Positions 58,795-64,000 of a stretch of 64,000 nt of DNA are shown in pieces. The notes beneath the pieces were generated by a model that saw only the letters and a program-made list of their open reading frames with translations, was not told the origin of the DNA and searched no databases. The first letter of the stretch is position 1. Every line of letters starts with the position of its first letter. A program made the translations under genes and the position numbers. Where the stretch lies: positions 1 through 64,000 of the forward strand of contig CAIOYY010000063.1 in assembly GCA_903862715.1 (NCBI GenBank), read 5' to 3'. Source of the stretch: an uncultured Alphaproteobacteria bacterium. GTDB taxonomy: Bacteria > Pseudomonadota > Alphaproteobacteria > Micropepsales > Micropepsaceae.

Positions 58795-59513
58795 GCTACG
58801 CGCCGGTCGTTCCCCGCGCTCGCATCGGCTTCATCATTCCGTCCTCGAACCGGATGGTGGAGCCGCAGATGCAGCGCTATCTCCCCGCCGGCATCGTTCC
58901 CCACTTCACCCGTATCGGCATGACCAACCGGCACAAAAGACCGTTGCCCGAACTCCTGCCGAAAATCCTGGAGGCCGCCGACCTCCTGAACGATTCTAAA
59001 TGCGACGTGATCGTCTTTCAGTGCACCGGCACCTCAATGTCGGGCGGGGTCGATATGGACCACCATGTCGTCGAGGAAATTGCGAAAGCGACCAGCCGCC
59101 CGGCGATCAGCACCGCCTCTGCCCTGAACGCGGCCTTCACGGCGCTCGGTGCCCGCCGTCTGGCCTTCGTGTCGGAGACCGCCGAGGCGGGCCACGCGAA
59201 GAAGCTGGCCTATCTTCGGGAAGCCGGTTTCGAGATCGTCGCCGACCGCGCGGTGGGACTTGCCGGCTCCGATGCCTATTGTACGGTGCCCCCGGAATTC
59301 TGGCGTGATACCGGGCTCGCGCTTTCCGCCGACTCGGCGGAGGCCATTTTCCTTTCCTGCGCCAACATCTCCGCTATTGATGCCATCGAGGAATTGGAAG
59401 CGGCGACCGGAAAGCCAGTGGTCACCAGCAATCAGGCGGCGCTCTGGTCCGCCCTCCGAACCGCCGGAATCCGCGACCAAATCCCGCGTCTCGGGGCGTT
59501 GATGCGCCGGTAA
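58791..59513 (+). CDS. Maleate cis-trans isomerase / Asp-Glu racemase superfamily protein (both Cys present)
   Basis: RIGFIIPSSNRMVEPQMQRY; DVIVFQCTGTSMSGGVD; AIFLSCANISAIDAIEELEAATGKPVVTSNQAALW; ATGA overlap with the SDR. Confidence 0.85.
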   Translation: MSYAPVVPRARIGFIIPSSNRMVEPQMQRYLPAGIVPHFTRIGMTNRHKRPLPELLPKILEAADLLNDSKCDVIVFQCTGTSMSGGVDMDHHVVEEIAKATSRPAISTASALNAAFTALGARRLAFVSETAEAGHAKKLAYLREAGFEIVADRAVGLAGSDAYCTVPPEFWRDTGLALSADSAEAIFLSCANISAIDAIEELEAATGKPVVTSNQAALWSALRTAGIRDQIPRLGALMRR

Positions 59514-59716
59514 CGTGAAACTTGGCGTGGATACAGGCAATCCGCGGCATTTTTCCCCCAGCTCTGCATTCGCTCGCGCGGAAAGAACGTTGCAATGACT
59601 CCCCCAAGCGGGAGATAATAAAAAATGTTGCTCCGGTGGAGATCCGACCTGTCGTAATTGGTAGGGCAGGTGAGGCGCCGAAGCTGCAACTGGGAAGAAT
59701 ACAACCAAGGCGTGTA

Positions 59717-62700
59717 ATGGGCGCTCTGCCGAAACAGGGTCTTTACGACCCAAGCCGAGAGCATGACTCGTGCGGCGTTGGATTTGTGGCCAATATAAAA
59801 GGCCTCAAGTCGCACGATATTGTCAGCCGTGGTCTTGAGGTTCTGGTGAATCTCGACCATCGCGGCGCTGTGGGCGCGGACCCTCTGGTCGGTGACGGCG
59901 CTGGCTGTCTCATTCAGATTCCGGACCGTTTGCTGCGCGACTGGGCCGGCAAGAATGGTCTGACGCTGCCGCAACCGGGCGATTATGCCGTGGCGCAGTG
60001 TTTCCTTCCCCGCGACGAGAAGGCCTGCAAGCTCGCGGTCAAACAGTTCGAGCATTACATCAAGGTTGAAGGCCAGTTAATCGTCGGCTGGCGTGATGTG
60101 CCGACCAACCACGAAGGCATCGGCAAGCGCGTGCTGGCCGAGATGCCGGTGTTCCGGCAGGCCATTGTCGCCCGCGGCCCCAAGACGAAGGACCAGGATG
60201 CGTTCGAGCGCAAGCTCCTCGCCATCCGCAAGCAGACGCAGAATCCGCTCGCGGGTCTTGCCGAAAAGCACGGCCTTCCCGATCTGACCGATTTCTATAT
60301 GCCGTCCTTCTCGACGCGGACCATTGTCTACAAGGGAATGATCCTCGCGACGCAGCTCGAAGGCTTCTACGCCGATCTCACCGATCCGCTGACCGAATCG
60401 GCGATTGCGATGGTGCATCAGCGTTTCTCGACCAACACTTTTCCATCGTGGAAGCTAGCGCATCCCTATCGCTTCATCGCGCATAATGGCGAAATCAATA
60501 CTGTGCGCGGCAACGTCAACTGGATGTATGCCCGCCGCCGCACGATGGAATCCGATCTTCTCGGACCCGATCTGGACAAGATGTGGCCGCTGATTCCGCA
60601 TGGTCAGTCGGACACTGCGTGCCTCGATAACGCGCTCGAACTTCTCGTCGCGGGTGGTTATCCGCTGGCGCATGCGATGATGATGCTGATCCCGGAAGCC
60701 TGGGCGGGCAATCCGCTGATGGATTCCAAGCGCAAGGCTTTCTACGAATATCATGCCGCGCTGATGGAACCGTGGGACGGCCCGGCAGCGATTGCCTTTA
60801 CCGATGGCCGTCAAATCGGCGCGACGCTCGACCGCAACGGCCTGCGCCCCGCGCGCTTCATCGTCACCGACGACGACCGCGTGATTATGGCGTCCGAAGC
60901 GGGCGTGCTGACGATTCCCGAAGACAAGATCTTGCGCAAATGGCGCCTGCAGCCGGGCAAGATGCTGCTGATCGATCTGGAAGAAGGCCGCATCGTCGAA
61001 GACGACGAAATCAAGCGCGACCTCTCCGAGCAGGAACCTTACGAAGAGTGGCTGAAGGACACGCAGTTCAAGCTCGCCGAGCTTCCCGATCTGCCCGAAC
61101 CTCCCGCGAAACATGCTCTCGCCAATGAGGCGACGCTTCTCGACCGCCAGCAGGCCTTTGGTTATACGCAGGAAGACGTGCAGTTCTTCCTCGAGCCCAT
61201 GGGCCGCGATGGTGACGATCCTATCGGCTCGATGGGCACTGATACGCCCATCGCCGTGCTCTCGCGCAAGGCGAAGCTTCTGTACAATTATTTCAAGCAG
61301 AACTTTGCGCAGGTCACCAATCCGCCGATCGATCCAATCCGCGAAGAATTGGTGATGTCGCTGGTGTCGATGATCGGGCCACGTCCTAATCTTCTTGGTC
61401 ATCACGCGGGATCGCATAAGCGTCTCGAAGTTTCGCAGCCGGTGCTGACCGATTCCGATCTGGAGAAGATCCGGTCGATTTCCGAACTGCTCGACGGCGC
61501 TTTCCGTACCGCGACCATCGACGCCACCTGGCCCGCCAGCGAAGGCGCGGCGGGTTTGGAGAGAGCCGTCGAACGCATCTGCCGCGACGCGACGGAAGCG
61601 GTGCTGGCCGACAACAACATTCTCATTCTGTCGGACCGCGAAGTATCCGCCGACCGCATTCCGATTCCGGCGCTGCTCGCCACCGCCGCCGTGCATCATC
61701 ATCTGATCCGCCAGGGCCTGCGCATGCAGACGGGCCTCGTGGTCGAGACCGGTGAAGCGCGCGAGGTGCATCATTTCTGCGTGCTCGCGGGCTATGGCGC
61801 GGAAGCGATCAACCCCTATCTGGCGTTTGAGTCGCTCGAGCATATCCGTGTGGAAAACAAGGTGCCGCTTGACGCCTATACGGTGCGCAAGAATTTCATC
61901 AAGGCCATCGGCAAGGGCGTCTTGAAGGTCATGTCCAAAATGGGCATCTCGACCTATCAGTCCTATTGCGGCGCGCAGATTTTCGACGCGGTCGGTCTTT
62001 CGACCGCGTTCCTCGACAAATATTTCACGGGCACCGCGACCGCCATCGAAGGCGCAGGCATCAAGGAAATCGCCGAGGAATGCGTGCGCCGTCACCGCGA
62101 CGCCTATGGCGACAGCCCGATTTACAAGCACCTTCTGGATGTCGGCGGCGATTATGCGTTCCGCATCCGTGGCGAAGACCATGCCTGGACGCCGGAATCG
62201 GTCGCCAGCCTGCAGCATGCGGTACGCGGCAATCAGCCGGATTCCTACAAAACCTTCGCGGCTTCGATCAACGAGCAGAGTGAACGTCTGCTCACGATCC
62301 GCGGCTTGATGCAGTTCAAATTCGCCGACACCCCGATTCCGCTCGACGAGGTCGAACCCGCGTCCGAAATCGTCAAACGTTTCGCCACCGGCGCGATGAG
62401 CTTCGGTTCGATCAGCCGTGAGGCACATACGACGCTGGCGATTGCCATGAACCGCATCGGCGGACGTTCGAACACGGGTGAAGGCGGTGAAGAAGCCGAC
62501 CGTTTCAAGCCGCTGCCGAACGGCGATTCCATGCGCTCGAAGATCAAGCAGGTGGCGTCGGGCCGCTTTGGCGTGACGATTGAGTATCTCGTCAATTCCG
62601 ATGACATTCAGATCAAGATGGCGCAGGGCGCGAAGCCCGGCGAGGGCGGACAATTGCCCGGCCATAAGGTCGACAAGAACATCGCCAAGGTGCGTCATTC

Positions 62701-64000
62701 GACGCCGGGCGTTGGGCTCATCTCGCCGCCGCCGCATCATGATATCTATTCCATCGAAGATCTAGCGCAGCTGATCCACGATCTGAAGAACGCCAATCCG
62801 AAGGCGCGCATCTCCGTCAAGCTGGTGTCCGAAATGGGCGTGGGCACCGTCGCGGCGGGCGTTTCCAAGGCGCGCGCCGACCATGTGACGATTTCCGGCT
62901 TCGAAGGCGGCACCGGCGCTTCGCCTTTGACCTCGCTCACCCATGCAGGTTCGCCCTGGGAAATCGGCCTTGCCGAAACCCAGCAGACTTTGGTGCTGAA
63001 CGAACTGCGTGGCCGTATTGCCGTGCAGGTCGATGGTGGTTTGCGCACCGGACGTGACGTCGCCATTGGCGCGCTATTAGGCGCTGATGAATTCGGCTTC
63101 TCTACCGCGCCTTTGATCGCGGCCGGCTGCATCATGATGCGTAAATGCCATCTGAACACCTGCCCGGTCGGCGTTGCGACGCAGGATCCCGTCCTGCGCG
63201 CCCGATTCACCGGCATGCCCGAACACGTTATCAATTATTTCTTCTTCGTTGCCGAAGAGCTGCGCGAAATCATGGCGAAGCTCGGTCTTCGCACCGTTCA
63301 GGAAATGACCGGACGCGTGGACCTTCTCGATACGCGCCGCGCCATCAATCACTGGAAGGCCGGGGGCGTCGACCTGACCAAGGTGCTCTACCGCGTCCCG
63401 AAGGAAGGTGTCGCGATCTATCAGTGCGAAACCCAGAATCACAATCTGGAAAAGGCGCTGGATCACGAATTGATCGCCCAGGCAGGCGCGGCCATCGAAC
63501 GTGGCGAACCGGTGCGCATCGAAAGCCAGATCCGCAACGTCCACCGCACCGTCGGCGCGATGCTTTCGAGCGAGATTGCCAAACGCTATGGCCATGCGGG
63601 TCTGCCGGAGGACACGATTTCGGTGCGCCTCACCGGCACGGCGGGCCAGAGCTTCGGCGCGTTCCTCGCGCGGGGCGTGTCGCTGGAACTCGTGGGCGAC
63701 GGCAATGACTATGTCGGCAAGGGCCTTTCCGGCGGACGCGTCGTCGTGCGTCAGCCGCCGGGCTCGAAGCGCGCCCCCACCGAAAACATCATCGTCGGCA
63801 ATACGGTTCTCTATGGCGCCATCGCGGGTGAGGCCTATTTCGAAGGCGTGGCAGGCGAACGCTTTGCCGTGCGCAACTCCGGCGCGCTCGCCGTCGTCGA
63901 AGGCGCGGGCGATCATTGCTGCGAATATATGACCGGCGGCGTCGTCGTCGTTCTCGGCAAGACGGGGCGCAATTTCGCCGCCGGCATGTCGGGCGGCATT
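59717..64000 (+). CDS. gltB: Glutamate synthase (NADPH) large subunit, 3'-truncated by the window edge
   Basis: [29 protein letters not shown]...[53 protein letters not shown]; same frame open to base 64000. Absent from the ORF track because no stop lies in the window. Confidence 0.95.
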   Translation, partial: MGALPKQGLYDPSREHDSCGVGFVANIKGLKSHDIVSRGLEVLVNLDHRGAVGADPLVGDGAGCLIQIPDRLLRDWAGKNGLTLPQPGDYAVAQCFLPRDEKACKLAVKQFEHYIKVEGQLIVGWRDVPTNHEGIGKRVLAEMPVFRQAIVARGPKTKDQDAFERKLLAIRKQTQNPLAGLAEKHGLPDLTDFYMPSFSTRTIVYKGMILATQLEGFYADLTDPLTESAIAMVHQRFSTNTFPSWKLAHPYRFIAHNGEINTVRGNVNWMYARRRTMESDLLGPDLDKMWPLIPHGQSDTACLDNALELLVAGGYPLAHAMMMLIPEAWAGNPLMDSKRKAFYEYHAALMEPWDGPAAIAFTDGRQIGATLDRNGLRPARFIVTDDDRVIMASEAGVLTIPEDKILRKWRLQPGKMLLIDLEEGRIVEDDEIKRDLSEQEPYEEWLKDTQFKLAELPDLPEPPAKHALANEATLLDRQQAFGYTQEDVQFFLEPMGRDGDDPIGSMGTDTPIAVLSRKAKLLYNYFKQNFAQVTNPPIDPIREELVMSLVSMIGPRPNLLGHHAGSHKRLEVSQPVLTDSDLEKIRSISELLDGAFRTATIDATWPASEGAAGLERAVERICRDATEAVLADNNILILSDREVSADRIPIPALLATAAVHHHLIRQGLRMQTGLVVETGEAREVHHFCVLAGYGAEAINPYLAFESLEHIRVENKVPLDAYTVRKNFIKAIGKGVLKVMSKMGISTYQSYCGAQIFDAVGLSTAFLDKYFTGTATAIEGAGIKEIAEECVRRHRDAYGDSPIYKHLLDVGGDYAFRIRGEDHAWTPESVASLQHAVRGNQPDSYKTFAASINEQSERLLTIRGLMQFKFADTPIPLDEVEPASEIVKRFATGAMSFGSISREAHTTLAIAMNRIGGRSNTGEGGEEADRFKPLPNGDSMRSKIKQVASGRFGVTIEYLVNSDDIQIKMAQGAKPGEGGQLPGHKVDKNIAKVRHSTPGVGLISPPPHHDIYSIEDLAQLIHDLKNANPKARISVKLVSEMGVGTVAAGVSKARADHVTISGFEGGTGASPLTSLTHAGSPWEIGLAETQQTLVLNELRGRIAVQVDGGLRTGRDVAIGALLGADEFGFSTAPLIAAGCIMMRKCHLNTCPVGVATQDPVLRARFTGMPEHVINYFFFVAEELREIMAKLGLRTVQEMTGRVDLLDTRRAINHWKAGGVDLTKVLYRVPKEGVAIYQCETQNHNLEKALDHELIAQAGAAIERGEPVRIESQIRNVHRTVGAMLSSEIAKRYGHAGLPEDTISVRLTGTAGQSFGAFLARGVSLELVGDGNDYVGKGLSGGRVVVRQPPGSKRAPTENIIVGNTVLYGAIAGEAYFEGVAGERFAVRNSGALAVVEGAGDHCCEYMTGGVVVVLGKTGRNFAAGMSGGI

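Noticed and set aside
60455-62740. 761-aa minus-strand ORF
   Set aside because: Antisense shadow of gltB, which is clearly coding on the plus strand; the translated sequence is Arg/His-rich with no recognisable domain.
1-64000. CRISPR arrays, tRNA/rRNA genes, prophage or toxin-antitoxin modules
   Set aside because: No regularly spaced repeats, cloverleaf-like sequences, phage structural genes or recognisable TA pairs were seen; a tRNAscan-SE/CRISPR search would be needed to exclude them formally.

Overview
GC-rich bacterial chromosome segment, probably alphaproteobacterial (inferred from gene content and style). It is almost fully coding, and I saw no rRNA, tRNA or CRISPR. Left to right: (1) the 3' end of an IS6-family transposase abutting a 5'-truncated TamB C-terminus; (2) an MFS transporter and a glycolate locus (glcDEF divergent from a GlcA/LctP-type permease and glcB); (3) a SyrD/PvdE-type ABC exporter, a TPR+SPOR lipoprotein and a TetR-HTH/TM/Sel1-repeat fusion; (4) a TctCBA transporter with MmgE/PrpD and SDR, then an IclR regulator, Rieske dioxygenases, cupins, an orphan solute-binding lipoprotein and hydrolases (aromatic/organic-acid catabolism); (5) an envelope-lipid-like locus at about 33.2-47.3 kb: ACP + ketosynthase, a multi-TM protein, a DevB/DevC/DevC/DevA/TolC-like exporter, a divergent CdsA, inositol-3-phosphate synthase, a DUF3108 protein, and an FGGY kinase abutting a CDP-alcohol phosphatidyltransferase; (6) a second catabolic block (VOC dioxygenase-like, MhpA-like hydroxylase, HpcH-type lyase, pyroglutamyl peptidase, hydantoinase A/B, Asp/Glu racemase-family proteins, dehydrogenases); (7) gltB, which runs off the right edge and is missing from the supplied ORF track. 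The best candidate for an undescribed system is block 5. All product calls come from reading motifs by eye; no database search was run.
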